A stretch of 64,000 nt of DNA from Actinokineospora spheciospongiae. Its GTDB lineage: Bacteria > Actinomycetota > Actinomycetes > Mycobacteriales > Pseudonocardiaceae. The notes beneath the pieces are model-generated. The model saw only the letters and a program-made list of their open reading frames with translations. It ran no database searches and was not told where the DNA came from. Of this stretch, positions 30,607 to 39,283 are shown piece by piece (within the stretch, counting starts at the first letter, position 1; the number at the start of each line of letters is the position of its first letter). Where the stretch lies: positions 1 through 64,000 of the forward strand of contig NZ_AYXG01000241.1 in assembly GCF_000564855.1 (NCBI RefSeq), given 5' to 3'. The position numbers were made by a program, and so were the translations under genes.

Positions 30607-32220
30607 TCAGCCGCGGGCGCGCTGCTTGATGCGGGAGGTCAGTTCCTGGACCTGGTCGTACACGCGCCTGCGCTCGGCCATCTCCTTGCGGATCTTCTTG
30701 TCCGCGTGCATGACCGTGGTGTGGTCGCGGCCGCCGAAGGTTTGGCCGATCTTGGGGAGGGAGAGGTCGGTGAGTTCGCGGCACAGGTACATCGAGATCT
30801 GGCGGGCTTGGGCAAGCGCTTTCGTCTTGCCGGGGCCGCACAGGTCGTCGATGGCTACGCCGAAGTACTCGGCGGTGACGGCCATGATCGTGGCGGCGCT
30901 GATCTCGGGGGCCTGGGAGTCGGGGATCAGGTCGCGCAGGACGATTTCGGCCAGGGTGACGTCGACGGGTTGGCGGTTGAGGGAGGCGAACGCGGTCACC
31001 CGGATGAGGGCGCCCTCCAGTTCGCGGATGTTGGCCTCGACCCGGGCGGCGATGAACTCCAGGACCTCGGCGGGGGCGGCCAGGCGGTCCTGGGCTGCCT
31101 TCTTGCGGAGGATGGCGATGCGGGTTTCCAGCTCGGGGGGCTGGATGTCGGTGATCAGGCCCCACTCGAACCGGGTGCGCAGGCGGTCCTCCAGCGTCTC
31201 CAGGCGCTTGGGGGGGCGGTCGGAGGAGACGACGATCTGCTTGTTCGCGTTGTGCAGGGTGTTGAAGGTGTGGAAGAACTCCTCCTGGGTGCCTTCCTTG
31301 CCCTCCAGGAACTGGATGTCGTCGACCAGCAGCACGTCGATGTCGCGGTAGCGGCGCTGGAAGGCCACCTTGCGGTCGTCGCGCAGCGAGTTGATGAAGT
31401 CGTTGGTGAACTCCTCGGTCGACACGTACCGCACCCGCATGCCGGGGAACAGGCGCTGGGCGTAGTGGCCGACCGCGTGCAGCAGGTGGGTCTTGCCCAG
31501 GCCGGACTCGCCCCAGATGAACAGCGGGTTGTAGGCGCGGGCGGGTGCCTCGGCCACCGCGACCGACGCCGCGTGCGCGAACCGGTTGGAGGCGCCGATG
31601 ACGAAGGTGTCGAACGTGTACTTCTCGTTCAGCCGGGTCTTGGAGGTCTGCGGCTGGGCGGGCGCGGTGTAGGGCTGCCCGCTGACCGGGGGTTGGCCGG
31701 TGAACGTCGGCCAGATCTCGTGGACGGTGGCGAGCGCGTCGGCGGTCTCGTCCACTTCCTCGGAGTCGTCGTCGTCGAGGGAGAGCACCGGGTGGGCCGC
31801 GTCGCCCGTGTACTGGCCGGGGGCCTCGGCGACCGGGGTCCCCGCGGCGGCGGCGACGTCCGCGGCCGGGATGGTGATGGTGTCGCCGTCGAGGTTCAGC
31901 GGGGGGGCGACCGGCGGGAGGACCGGCGGCGGCACCGCGGTCCGGCTCGGGGCGGTGGGGGCGGCGTCGACCTTGACCGCCAGCGACACCACCCGGCCCA
32001 GCCGCCGCGACAGGGCCGCGGTGATCGGCTCGCGCAGCGCGCGCTCGATCGCCTCCTTGGCGAAGTCGCTCGGCGCGGACAGCAGCGCGGTCCCGTCGAG
32101 CAGGCCGATCGGCCTGGTCATCCGCATCCACGCGCGCTGCGATGGGGACAGGGTCCCGGCGGACAGCTCGCGCACGACCTGTTCCCAGACCACACCGAGA
32201 TTCATCTGGTGCTCGGACAA
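30607..32220 (-). CDS. dnaA: Chromosomal replication initiator DnaA
   Basis: 537 residues from TTG 32220, with GGGAGGGGAG just upstream. Domain I (about 1-90, [14 protein letters not shown]), a long acidic/Pro-rich linker domain II (about 90-190, typical of actinobacteria), AAA+ domain III with Walker A GESGLGKT (about 236-243), Walker B LLVDDIQF and sensor segments, and domain IV with the box-binding signature [15 protein letters not shown] near the C-terminus. ATP-bound DnaA binds the boxes of oriC 1.9 kb downstream and melts the origin. A perfect DnaA box in its leader (32316-32324) suggests autoregulation. The gene is divergent from rpmH. Confidence 0.97.
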   Translation of the reverse strand: MSEHQMNLGVVWEQVVRELSAGTLSPSQRAWMRMTRPIGLLDGTALLSAPSDFAKEAIERALREPITAALSRRLGRVVSLAVKVDAAPTAPSRTAVPPPVLPPVAPPLNLDGDTITIPAADVAAAAGTPVAEAPGQYTGDAAHPVLSLDDDDSEEVDETADALATVHEIWPTFTGQPPVSGQPYTAPAQPQTSKTRLNEKYTFDTFVIGASNRFAHAASVAVAEAPARAYNPLFIWGESGLGKTHLLHAVGHYAQRLFPGMRVRYVSTEEFTNDFINSLRDDRKVAFQRRYRDIDVLLVDDIQFLEGKEGTQEEFFHTFNTLHNANKQIVVSSDRPPKRLETLEDRLRTRFEWGLITDIQPPELETRIAILRKKAAQDRLAAPAEVLEFIAARVEANIRELEGALIRVTAFASLNRQPVDVTLAEIVLRDLIPDSQAPEISAATIMAVTAEYFGVAIDDLCGPGKTKALAQARQISMYLCRELTDLSLPKIGQTFGGRDHTTVMHADKKIRKEMAERRRVYDQVQELTSRIKQRARG

Positions 32221-32315
32221 CGCCGCTCCCCTCCCCTCGCGGGCATGCTCGATCCAAGGCTCGTGCCGGATGTTGGGTCAGGACCGTGGGTGTCGTCAAA
32301 CGAGCATCCACAGGG

Positions 32316-32324
32316 TTGTCCACA
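32316..32324 (+). promoter_or_regulatory. DnaA box in the dnaA/rpmH divergent promoter region
   Basis: Perfect TTGTCCACA, with a weaker ATCCACA eight bases to the left, about 95 bp upstream of the dnaA start. A TACCTT element on the minus strand (32335-32340) could be the dnaA -10, which would put the box near the transcription start, as expected for autorepression. The rest of the 431-bp gap 32221-32651 shows only the rpmH promoter. Confidence 0.7.
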
Positions 32325-32500
32325 ACTGTGTACGAAGGTACGGCGAACCTCAGGAGGCACCCGGCGTGGGGCTTCAAGGTACTCAGTGGTTCTGCGGCAC
32401 CGACCCGGCAGGGGCTCCCATCCCCGGCAGTCGGGCAAGGGACAGCACGGTAACAACGGCCGCCCGCCGCCACAAGGCGCCCCCGTCCGGCGACCCGGAT

Positions 32501-32529
32501 TTGAGCCCCGGCGACCGGGTGCGTACCCT
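32501..32529 (+). promoter_or_regulatory. Promoter of the rpmH-rnpA-yidD-yidC-khpB operon
   Basis: TTGAGC (32501-32506) and TACCCT (32524-32529) are separated by 17 bp, a good housekeeping-sigma match. The transcript would start near 32536 and leave a leader of about 115 nt before rpmH. Confidence 0.65.
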
Positions 32530-32651
32530 CAACAGGTCTCCCGCTTGCGGCGGGTGGGTTCCGCGTGCCATTCGGCCGCGACCCACCGGGTCGTGGACCG
32601 GCAGGGGGGCCGTGGAGACCTGATAGACCAGCCAGACCGGGAGATTGAGTC

Positions 32652-32789
32652 GTGAGCAAGCGCACCTTCCAGCCGAACAACCGCCGTCGCGCCAAGACGC
32701 ACGGCTTCCGCCTGCGCATGCGCACCCGTGCGGGCCGGGCCATCGTCGCCGCCCGCCGCCGCCGGGGCCGCGACAAGCTGTCGGCCTGA
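32652..32789 (+). CDS. rpmH: 50S ribosomal protein L34
   Basis: 45 residues from GTG 32652: [20 protein letters not shown], then [24 protein letters not shown]. This is the complete L34 signature and length. L34 binds 23S rRNA in the large subunit. It opens the plus-strand operon, 15 bases before rnpA. Confidence 0.98.
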   Translation: MSKRTFQPNNRRRAKTHGFRLRMRTRAGRAIVAARRRRGRDKLSA

Positions 32790-32804
32790 TCCCAGCCCGT
32801 CGCC

Positions 32805-33245
32805 GTGCTCCCCGCGGCCTCGCGGCTGACCGACAGCGCGGACTTCCGCTCGGTGACCAAGCGCGGTCGTCGAGCGGGCCGTCCCCGACTCGTGGTGCAC
32901 GCCGTGACGGCGGGGACGCGTGACGCCCAACCCGAAGCCGACCCCCGCGCGTCGCGGACCCCCGCGACGCCGAGGGTCGGTTTCGTCGTGAGCAAGGCAG
33001 TGGGCAACTCGGTGGTCCGCCACCGGGTCGCCCGCAGGCTCCGGCACGTGGCGGCCGACCGGCTCGGAACTCTTCCCCCGGGCAGCGCGTTGGTCGTGCG
33101 GGCTCTCCCCATGGCGGCCGAGGCGAGCAGCGCCGAACTCGGTCGGGACTTCGACGCGGCGATCCGCAGGCTCGGCCTGCTCGGTGGTGGTCGCGGCGGT
33201 GATGATCGCGCAACTGACGATCGCGGCACTGGCGGTGGCGGGTGA
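32805..33245 (+). CDS. rnpA: Ribonuclease P protein component
   Basis: 146 residues from GTG 32805. The RnpA motif is visible as [26 protein letters not shown] (the basic helix that binds precursor tRNA), after an N-terminal [19 protein letters not shown]. It is the protein partner of the RNase P RNA that removes tRNA 5' leaders. An insertion of about 20 residues ([14 protein letters not shown]) between strands and a Gly/Asp-rich tail make it longer than the typical 110-125. The tail overlaps the yidD start (GTGA). Confidence 0.94.
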   Translation: MLPAASRLTDSADFRSVTKRGRRAGRPRLVVHAVTAGTRDAQPEADPRASRTPATPRVGFVVSKAVGNSVVRHRVARRLRHVAADRLGTLPPGSALVVRALPMAAEASSAELGRDFDAAIRRLGLLGGGRGGDDRATDDRGTGGGG

Positions 33246-33565
33246 ACGACGGGACGACGGTCGACGACCGGGCGGCCGATGCCGCCCGGCCCGGCCCGGT
33301 GGCCGCGGTCCTGCTGCTGCCGGTGCGCGCCTACCGGCGGTGGATCTCGCCGTTCCTGCCTCCCGCGTGCCGGTTCCACCCGAGTTGCAGCGCCTACGCG
33401 GTCGAGGCGCTCACCGCGCACGGCGCGGTCCGCGGCTCTTGGCTCGCCCTGCGCAGACTGCTGCGGTGCGGCCCCTGGCACCCTGGTGGGCTCGACCCCG
33501 TGCCACCCAGGACACACGACCCCGGGAAGACCGACCCGGCCGATCAGACAGCAGCCGAGGAGTAG
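33242..33565 (+). CDS. yidD: Membrane protein insertion efficiency factor YidD
   Basis: 107 residues from GTG 33242. The core is [30 protein letters not shown], with the three conserved Cys and the amphipathic helix, then [17 protein letters not shown]. YidD assists YidC-dependent insertion at the inner face of the membrane. It is coupled to rnpA and lies three bases before yidC. The last 18 residues are acidic and probably disordered. Confidence 0.96.
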   Translation: MNDGTTVDDRAADAARPGPVAAVLLLPVRAYRRWISPFLPPACRFHPSCSAYAVEALTAHGAVRGSWLALRRLLRCGPWHPGGLDPVPPRTHDPGKTDPADQTAAEE

Positions 33566-33568
33566 TCC

Positions 33569-34648
33569 GTGCTCGATTTCATCTACTACCCGGTGTCCTT
33601 CATCCTCTGGTGTTGGCACTGGGTCTTCGGCCACATCTTCGGTGAGTCCAGCGCGGTCGCCTGGGTACTGGGCATCGTCTTCCTGGTCTTCACCCTGCGC
33701 GCGATCATGTTCAAACCCATGGTCAACCAGGTGCGCTCGATGAAGAAGATGCAGGAGTTCGCGCCGGAGATCAAGAAGCTCCAGAAGAAGTACGCGAACG
33801 ACAAGCAGAAGCTCGCCCAGGAGATGCAGAAGCTCCAGTCGCAGCACGGGGTCAACCCGCTCGGCGGCTGCCTGCCGATGCTGCTGCAGATCCCGGTGTT
33901 CATCGGCCTGTTCCACGTGCTCCACGAGTTCAAGCCGGGCAAGACCGAGAACTACTACTTCGACGAGCAGGGGGTGGCCTCCTACATCCAGGCCGACCTC
34001 TTCGGCGCCCGCCTCGGCAACTGGATCACCCAGCCCGCCGCCGAGCTGGCGAACTTCGAGGTCTCCCGCAGCTCGATCATCCTGGTGGCCATCCCGCTGC
34101 TGCTCACCGCCAGCGCGCTGACCCACCTCACCGCGCGGCACTCGGTCAGCAGGCAGAACCCCGAGTCGGCCACCCCGCAGACCGCGATCATGAACAAGCT
34201 GACGCTCTACATGTTCCCGCTGGGCGTCCTCGTCGGTGGCTTCTTCTTCCCCTTCCCCATCGGCCTGATCCTGTACTGGCTGAGCAACAACAGCTGGACC
34301 CTCTGGCAGCAGCGCTTCGTCTACAAGCGGATCGACGCCGAGGAGGCCGCCGCCAAGGAGGCGGCGATCGCCAAGCGCTCCGCGACCGCCCCCAAGCCGG
34401 GGCAGCGGCCGACCGCTCCCCGCCCGGGGCAGAAGCCGCAGGCGAAGAAGCCCACCGCCCAGCCCGCGGACGCCACCACCGCCGAGGCCCCCGAGTCGGA
34501 CCCGACGAAGGCGACGTCCGCCGAGAAGCCGACCGGCACCGGCTCGACCGCGTCGACGGGGTCCACCGGCTCCTCCGCGGGCGGCACCGAGATTCCCGGT
34601 CTGATCTCAGACCGTTCCCGCAAGAAGTCAGGTCGCAAGAACCGCTGA
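33569..34648 (+). CDS. yidC: YidC/Oxa1 membrane protein insertase
   Basis: 359 residues from GTG 33569. Five transmembrane segments of the YidC core are seen, with the cytoplasmic loop MKKMQEFAPEIKKLQKKYANDKQKL and the LGGCLPMLLQIPVFIGLFHVL block. The C-terminal 100 residues are Lys/Pro/Thr-rich and end in RSRKKSGRKNR, a ribosome-contacting type of tail. It inserts and folds membrane proteins alone or with SecYEG. Same operon as yidD and khpB. Confidence 0.97.
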   Translation: MLDFIYYPVSFILWCWHWVFGHIFGESSAVAWVLGIVFLVFTLRAIMFKPMVNQVRSMKKMQEFAPEIKKLQKKYANDKQKLAQEMQKLQSQHGVNPLGGCLPMLLQIPVFIGLFHVLHEFKPGKTENYYFDEQGVASYIQADLFGARLGNWITQPAAELANFEVSRSSIILVAIPLLLTASALTHLTARHSVSRQNPESATPQTAIMNKLTLYMFPLGVLVGGFFFPFPIGLILYWLSNNSWTLWQQRFVYKRIDAEEAAAKEAAIAKRSATAPKPGQRPTAPRPGQKPQAKKPTAQPADATTAEAPESDPTKATSAEKPTGTGSTASTGSTGSSAGGTEIPGLISDRSRKKSGRKNR

Positions 34649-34675
34649 CGCAGTTCGACCTGGAGAGGAGAGACC

Positions 34676-35233
34676 GTGCCGGAGACGGTGCAGGAAGCGT
34701 CCGAGCCGGCCACCACCGAGGTGGCCGGGGACGGGTCCGAGGGGAACGCCGAGCGCTCCCCCGGCTCGACCGAGGAGCTGCTGGTCCAGGAGGGCGACAT
34801 CGCCGGTGACTACCTGGAGCGCCTGCTCGACATCCTCGACTACGACGGCGACATCGACCTCGACGTCGAGGCCAGCCGCGCGGTGGTGAGCATCGACGGC
34901 GGTGAGGACCTGGAGAAGCTGGTGGGCCCCCGGGGCAACGTCCTGGAGTCCCTCCAGGAGCTGACCCGCCTGGCGGTCCAGCAGGAGACCGGCACCCGCA
35001 GCAGGCTGATGCTCGACATCGCGGGCTGGCGCGCGGACCGCCGCGAGGAGCTGAAGGACCTCGGCACCGCCACGGCGCAGAAGGTCCTCTCCAGCGGCGA
35101 GCGCGTCCGCCTCCAGCCGATGACCCCGTTCGAGCGCAAGGTCGTCCACGACGCCGTCGCGGCGGTCGCGGGTGTGCACAGCGAGAGCGAGGGCGAGGAC
35201 CCCCGCCGCCGCGTGGTGGTCTTCCCCCAGTAG
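34676..35233 (+). CDS. khpB: KhpB/Jag RNA-binding protein (KH and R3H domains)
   Basis: 185 residues from GTG 34676, with GGAGAGGAG upstream. An acidic N-terminus of about 40 residues is followed by a KH domain (DIDLDVEASRAVVSIDGGEDLEKLVGPRGNVLESLQ) and a C-terminal R3H domain (MTPFERKVVHDAVA, near residue 142). The Jag_N domain of firmicute versions is absent, as usual in actinobacteria. It binds RNA, and in other Gram-positives partners KhpA to influence division and wall growth. It ends the operon; a strong terminator follows. Confidence 0.95.
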   Translation: MPETVQEASEPATTEVAGDGSEGNAERSPGSTEELLVQEGDIAGDYLERLLDILDYDGDIDLDVEASRAVVSIDGGEDLEKLVGPRGNVLESLQELTRLAVQQETGTRSRLMLDIAGWRADRREELKDLGTATAQKVLSSGERVRLQPMTPFERKVVHDAVAAVAGVHSESEGEDPRRRVVVFPQ

Positions 35234-35252
35234 TCCGCCAGCACGAAGGCCG

Positions 35253-35293
35253 AGGCGCGGCCCCCTCCCGGTCGGAGGGGGCCGCGCCTTTTT
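35253..35293 (+). terminator. Intrinsic terminator after khpB
   Basis: Perfect 16-bp stem (35253-35268 with 35274-35289), five-base loop, then a T-run at 35289-35293. It is the clearest Rho-independent terminator in the window and separates the rpmH-khpB operon from rsmG-parA-parB. Confidence 0.95.
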
Positions 35294-35303
35294 GTGTGCC
35301 CAC

Positions 35304-35317
35304 GTTTCACGTGAAAC
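35304..35317. promoter_or_regulatory. parS site, consensus, within a 32-bp perfect palindrome
   Basis: GTTTCACGTGAAAC matches the bacterial parS core exactly. The symmetry extends far beyond the core, from 35295 to 35326. It lies ten bases after the khpB terminator and about 155 bp before rsmG. Likely the strongest ParB nucleation site here. Confidence 0.95.
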
Positions 35318-35441
35318 GTGGGCACATGGAGGCGGCGATTCCGGCGCGGTGGTGGCGGTGTGCGATCGCGGCACCCGATCGAGCGCCTACCCGTGAGCCG
35401 ACGTCGTCCACGCTGCGTCATGGGTGAGAATGGGGACGGAC

Positions 35442-35455
35442 GTTTCACGTGGAAC
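35442..35455. promoter_or_regulatory. parS site just upstream of rsmG
   Basis: GTTTCACGTGGAAC, a one-base departure from perfect symmetry, ends 16 bases before the rsmG start codon. ParB bound here could affect rsmG-parA-parB transcription. Confidence 0.88.
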
Positions 35456-35471
35456 ATGGATGGTGTGCTGC

Positions 35472-36176
35472 ATGACCGAGGTCGACCGGTTGGAGGTGCC
35501 TTCGGTCGCTGCGGAGGTGTTCGGGGACCAACTCCCCCGGGCTGAGCGGTTCGTCGAACTGCTCGCCGTGCACGGGGTGGAGCGGGGGTTGATCGGGCCG
35601 CGCGAGGTCGATCGGCTGTGGTCGCGGCACGTGCTGAACTCCGCCGTCATCGGCGAGCAGGTCCCCCGGGACGCGCACGTGGTCGACGTGGGTTCGGGCG
35701 CGGGACTGCCCGGGGTGCCGCTGGCCATCGCTCGGCCGGACCTGCGGGTGACACTCGTCGAACCGATGGCCCGGCGGGTGGCGTGGCTGGACGAGGTCGT
35801 GGAGACTCTGGGCTTGTCGATGGTCACCGTGCTGCGGGGGCGGGCGGAAGAGCCCGCCATCGTCGCCCAGGCGGCAGGCGCCGACGTGGTCACCGCCCGG
35901 GCCGTCGCCCCGCTCGCCAAGCTCTGCGGTTGGTGCCTCCCACTGGTTCGCCAGGGCGGCGCGGTCGTGGCGTTGAAGGGGGCGAGTGCGGCCGAGGAGA
36001 TCGAGCGGGACCGGCGTGCCGTGGTGAAGGCCGGTGGTGCCGAACCCCGCGTGGTGACCTGCGGGGCCGTGCTGGACGAACCGACGACGGTGGTCGTCGT
36101 CGAACGCGTGAGGCCCGTCGCCGGGCGTGATCGGCCCCGGCGGGCGAGGAAGGATCAGGGTGCACATCGAGCTTGA
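35472..36176 (+). CDS. rsmG: 16S rRNA (guanine527-N7)-methyltransferase RsmG (GidB)
   Basis: 234 residues from ATG 35472, giving MTEVDRLEVPSVAAEVFG; ATG 35460 in frame is an alternative, and neither has a clear ribosome site. SAM-binding motif I is VVDVGSGAGLPGVPLAI, followed by VTLVEPMARRVAWLDEVV and the VTARAVAPLAKL motif. It methylates G527 of 16S rRNA; loss gives low-level streptomycin resistance. The gene precedes parA-parB as in most bacteria, and its promoter region carries a parS site. Confidence 0.95.
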   Translation: MTEVDRLEVPSVAAEVFGDQLPRAERFVELLAVHGVERGLIGPREVDRLWSRHVLNSAVIGEQVPRDAHVVDVGSGAGLPGVPLAIARPDLRVTLVEPMARRVAWLDEVVETLGLSMVTVLRGRAEEPAIVAQAAGADVVTARAVAPLAKLCGWCLPLVRQGGAVVALKGASAAEEIERDRRAVVKAGGAEPRVVTCGAVLDEPTTVVVVERVRPVAGRDRPRRARKDQGAHRA

Positions 36177-36191
36177 GATCGGAGCCATGAT

Positions 36192-36205
36192 GTTCCACGT
36201 GAAAC
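36192..36205. promoter_or_regulatory. parS site between rsmG and parA
   Basis: GTTCCACGTGAAAC (a mirror variant of the 35442 site) lies 38 bp before the parA start. Three parS sites within 0.9 kb flank rsmG. Confidence 0.88.
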
Positions 36206-36243
36206 CGGCGTCGGAAACCGCGCCGCGAGGAGGGTGCTGACCG

Positions 36244-37140
36244 ATGGACCAGCCCTCCCCCTCGTCCGTCGCAGGCTGGACGCCGATCGCCGAGGAAGCC
36301 GCCCGGGCCACCCGCCTCAAGCACCCGGACCGGATGTTCCCACCGCCCGCGCACCGCCGGGTCATCACCGTCGCCAACCAGAAGGGCGGCGTCGGCAAGA
36401 CGACCAGCACGGTCAACCTCGCCGCCGCGCTCGCCATGCACGGGCTCCGGGTGCTCGTCATCGACCTCGACCCGCAGGGCAACGCCAGCACCGCCCTCGG
36501 CGTCGAGCACCGCTCCGGCACGCCGTCGGTCTACGAGGTGCTGCTGGGCGAGGTGACCGTGGCGGACGCCGCCCAGGTGAGCGACCAGTCCGACAGCCTG
36601 TTCTGCGTGCCCGCCACCATCGACCTCGCCGGTGCCGAGATCGAGCTGGTTTCGATGGCCGCCCGGGAGTCCCGGCTCAAGGAGGCGCTGTCCGACGAGG
36701 CGCTCGACGAGCTGAACCCGGACTACGTCTTCATCGACTGCCCGCCGTCCCTCGGGCTGCTGACCGTCAACGCGATGGTCGCCGCCCAGGAGGTGCTGAT
36801 CCCGATCCAGTGCGAGTACTACGCGCTGGAGGGGTTGAGCCAGCTACTCCGCAACATCGAGCTGGTGCAGGCGCACCTGAACCGCTCCCTGGTGGTCTCC
36901 ACCATCCTGCTCACCATGTACGACGGCCGCACCAAGCTGGCCGACCAGGTGACCAACGAGGTCCGCCACCACTTCGGCGAGACCGTGCTCAAGACCGTCA
37001 TCCCGCGCAGCGTCAAGGTGTCCGAGGCCCCCGGCTACGGCCAGACCGTGCTCGCGTACGACCCCGGCTCCCGCGGCTCCCTGAGCTACTTGGACGCCGC
37101 ACGTGAGGTAGCCGAACGAGGAGCGGAGAAGCCGCAATGA
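36244..37140 (+). CDS. parA: Chromosome partitioning ATPase ParA
   Basis: 298 residues. The start is firm: an in-frame stop lies two codons upstream and GAGGAGGG precedes it. After a 38-residue N-terminal extension comes the deviant Walker A KGGVGKTT (47-54, signature Lys 47), then [17 protein letters not shown] and the ALEGLSQLL helix. ParA dimers bind the nucleoid without specificity, and ParB stimulates their ATPase to move origins apart. In actinobacteria ParA also binds polar Wag31/DivIVA. parB starts within its stop codon (ATGA). Confidence 0.97.
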   Translation: MDQPSPSSVAGWTPIAEEAARATRLKHPDRMFPPPAHRRVITVANQKGGVGKTTSTVNLAAALAMHGLRVLVIDLDPQGNASTALGVEHRSGTPSVYEVLLGEVTVADAAQVSDQSDSLFCVPATIDLAGAEIELVSMAARESRLKEALSDEALDELNPDYVFIDCPPSLGLLTVNAMVAAQEVLIPIQCEYYALEGLSQLLRNIELVQAHLNRSLVVSTILLTMYDGRTKLADQVTNEVRHHFGETVLKTVIPRSVKVSEAPGYGQTVLAYDPGSRGSLSYLDAAREVAERGAEKPQ

Positions 37141-38135
37141 GCGGTTCAGGACCAGCCGGACGCAAGGGCGGACTGGGTCGCGGCCTGGCCGCGCTCATCC
37201 CCCAGGGACCGCCCACGGGGAACTCGCTGCCCGGTTCGGGCAGCCTCAAGCTGCCCACCCGGACCGCCGAGGCACCGGTGGACGCCGCCGCCGCTCCCCC
37301 GGCCGAACACACCGGCGCGGTGGCGGGGGCGGTGTACCGGGAGATCCCGACGTCGGCGATCAAGGCGAACCCGAAGCAGCCCCGGCAGGTCTTCGACGAG
37401 GACGCGCTCAGCGAGCTGGAGCACTCGATCCGCGAGTTCGGCCTCATGCAGCCGATCGTGGTGCGGGAGCTGGGCGACGACACCTACGAACTGGTCATGG
37501 GCGAGCGGCGGCTGCGGGCGTCGCAGCGGGCCGACATGGACCGCATCCCGGCGATCGTGCGGCAGACCGCGGACGACGCGATGCTGCGCGACGCCCTGCT
37601 GGAGAACATCCACCGGGCGCAGTTGAACCCGCTCGAAGAGGCGGCGGCCTACCAGCAACTGCTGGACGAGTTCGCGGTGACGCACGAGGAGCTGGCGGGT
37701 CGGATCGGGCGCAGCAGGCCGGTCATCACCAACACCATCCGGCTGCTCAAGCTCCCCCTCCCCGTGCAGCGCCGCGTCGCGGCCGGGGTGCTGTCGGCCG
37801 GGCACGCCCGCGCGCTGCTCGGCCTGGAAGACGCGGGGGCGCAGGAGGAGCTGGCGACCCGGATCGTCGCGGAGGGGTTGTCGGTCCGCGCGACCGAGGA
37901 AGCGGTGACCCTGGCGAAGGGCGAGCCCGCGGCGAAGCCGAAGGCGGCCCCGCGCAAGCCGATGCAGGCGCCGGGGCTCCAAGCGGTCGCGGAGCGGCTC
38001 TCGGACAAGTTCGACACCCGGGTCAAGGTCGAGCTGGGGCGTCGGAAGGGCCGGATCGTGGTCGAATTCGGCTCAGTGGACGACCTGGAGCGCATCGTCG
38101 AGATGATGTCCGACAAAGGGGCAAATCGGACATGA
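37137..38135 (+). CDS. parB: Chromosome partitioning protein ParB (CTPase, parS-binding)
   Basis: 332 residues, ATG overlapping the parA stop. The N-terminus [13 protein letters not shown] is the ParA-interacting box. The CTP-binding region follows: [21 protein letters not shown], then [20 protein letters not shown] and [14 protein letters not shown]. The central helix-turn-helix is [10 protein letters not shown] with [15 protein letters not shown], and the C-terminal dimerisation domain ends at [13 protein letters not shown]. It loads at parS as a clamp and spreads. Five parS sites are visible in this window. Confidence 0.97.
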   Translation: MSGSGPAGRKGGLGRGLAALIPQGPPTGNSLPGSGSLKLPTRTAEAPVDAAAAPPAEHTGAVAGAVYREIPTSAIKANPKQPRQVFDEDALSELEHSIREFGLMQPIVVRELGDDTYELVMGERRLRASQRADMDRIPAIVRQTADDAMLRDALLENIHRAQLNPLEEAAAYQQLLDEFAVTHEELAGRIGRSRPVITNTIRLLKLPLPVQRRVAAGVLSAGHARALLGLEDAGAQEELATRIVAEGLSVRATEEAVTLAKGEPAAKPKAAPRKPMQAPGLQAVAERLSDKFDTRVKVELGRRKGRIVVEFGSVDDLERIVEMMSDKGANRT

Positions 38136-38137
38136 GA

Positions 38138-38165
38138 AAGGCGCAGGGGATCACCCCGGCGCCTT
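38138..38165. terminator. Hairpin between parB and the Ddl-like gene
   Basis: AAGGCGC-GGGG pairs with CCCC-GCGCCTT, 11 bp with one internal mismatch and a four-base loop. It sits between convergent genes and is followed by ATGTCA on the plus strand. Confidence 0.75.
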
Positions 38166-38205
38166 ATGTCACGGTGACGATTGCTCCGCGTGCAGCGGAA
38201 CTGAC

Positions 38206-39156
38206 TCAGCGTGCGCGGGCCACGGCCCGTTCGACGAGCCCCGCGTAGATCTCCCCGAAGGACAGACCGGCCGCCTCGATCGCCATCGGCACCAGCGAGG
38301 TCTCGGTCAGTCCGGGTGAGAGGTTCACCTCGAGGAAGTGCACCGCGCCGTCGGCGTCCACGACGGCGTCGGTGCGCGACACGTCCCGCAACCCGAGCAG
38401 CCGGTGCGCCGACACGGCGAGGTCGGCCACCGCCGCCGCGGTCTCCGCGCCCAACCGGGCCGGGGTGTGGAAGGTCGTGAGCCCGGCGGTGTAGCGGGCG
38501 GTGTAGTCGTACACCCCGGACTCCGGGGCGATCTCCACCGCGGGCAGCGCTGTCGGCCCGTCGGGCCCGTCGATGACGGTCACGGCCACCTCGACCCCGT
38601 CGACGTACTTCTCCGCCAGCACGGCGTCGCTGTAGGCCAGGCAACCGACCATCGCCGTGGGCAGCTCACCCGCCTCCCGCACGACCTGCGCACCCAGCGC
38701 CGAGCCGCCCTGGTGGGGCTTGAGCATCATCGGCAGCCCGAGCCGCTCCACCATGGCGTCGAGCACCGGCTGCGCGCCCAGCTCGCGGAACGTGCTGTGC
38801 GGCAGCACCACCCAGTCCGGCGTCAGCAGCCCGGCGCGGGCCAGCTCCGCCTTGGCGCTCGGCTTGTCCCACCCGCGGCGGCAGGCGTTGACGTCGGCGC
38901 CCACGTACGGGATGCCGAGCAGCTCCAGCACCGTCTGGATCGACCCGTTCTCCCCCTCGCCGCCGTGCAGGGCGATCACCACCGCGTCCGGCCGGGACTC
39001 CCGCAGCCGCGGCAGCAGCGACGCGTCGGCGTCCCACTCCTCCACCACGACCCCGGCGGAGCGCAGCGCGGCCGACACCCGGCGACCGGAGCGCAGCGAC
39101 ACGTCGCGCTCGTGGGACAGACCTCCGGCGAGCACAGCGACCCAGCGGTCGGACAC
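38206..39156 (-). CDS. D-alanine-D-alanine ligase family ATP-grasp enzyme
   Basis: 316 residues from GTG 39156. The Ddl N-terminal domain reads VAVLAGGLSHERDVSLRSG, then VIALHGGEGENGSIQTVLELLGIPYVGA. The ATP-grasp part follows: DKPSAKAELARAGL, MLKPHQGGSALGAQVV, LAEKYVDGVEVAVTVI, PAVEIAPESGVYDYTARYTAG and C-terminal FLEVNLSPGLTETSLVPMA. The NxxPG motif is NLSPG. It should join two D-alanines for the peptidoglycan stem, though short length and some substitutions leave room for a paralogue with another substrate. It is inserted between parB and cwlM, a place where M. tuberculosis has no such gene. Confidence 0.85.
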   Translation of the reverse strand: MSDRWVAVLAGGLSHERDVSLRSGRRVSAALRSAGVVVEEWDADASLLPRLRESRPDAVVIALHGGEGENGSIQTVLELLGIPYVGADVNACRRGWDKPSAKAELARAGLLTPDWVVLPHSTFRELGAQPVLDAMVERLGLPMMLKPHQGGSALGAQVVREAGELPTAMVGCLAYSDAVLAEKYVDGVEVAVTVIDGPDGPTALPAVEIAPESGVYDYTARYTAGLTTFHTPARLGAETAAAVADLAVSAHRLLGLRDVSRTDAVVDADGAVHFLEVNLSPGLTETSLVPMAIEAAGLSFGEIYAGLVERAVARAR

Positions 39157-39251
39157 GGCGAACTCCTCGGTGTGACCGGTTGTCGAACCGGGCTGCGGGC
39201 ATCAGGACAGGACCGGCGGCGGGCACCGCAACAGCGACGGGCCCCGCCGCA

Positions 39252-39283
39252 CGGGCACCGGACGGTACCGGGTGCCGGACGTC
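39252..39283 (-). terminator. Weak hairpin after the PLP aminotransferase
   Basis: GGCACCGG and CCGGGTGCC can pair around a short loop just past the aminotransferase stop. The stem is irregular and there is no T-run. Confidence 0.35.

Noticed and set aside
30344-34141. 1265-codon minus-strand frame opposite dnaA neighbours and yidC
   Set aside because: It mixes a dnaA shadow with antisense of rpmH, rnpA, yidD and yidC; no domain is visible.
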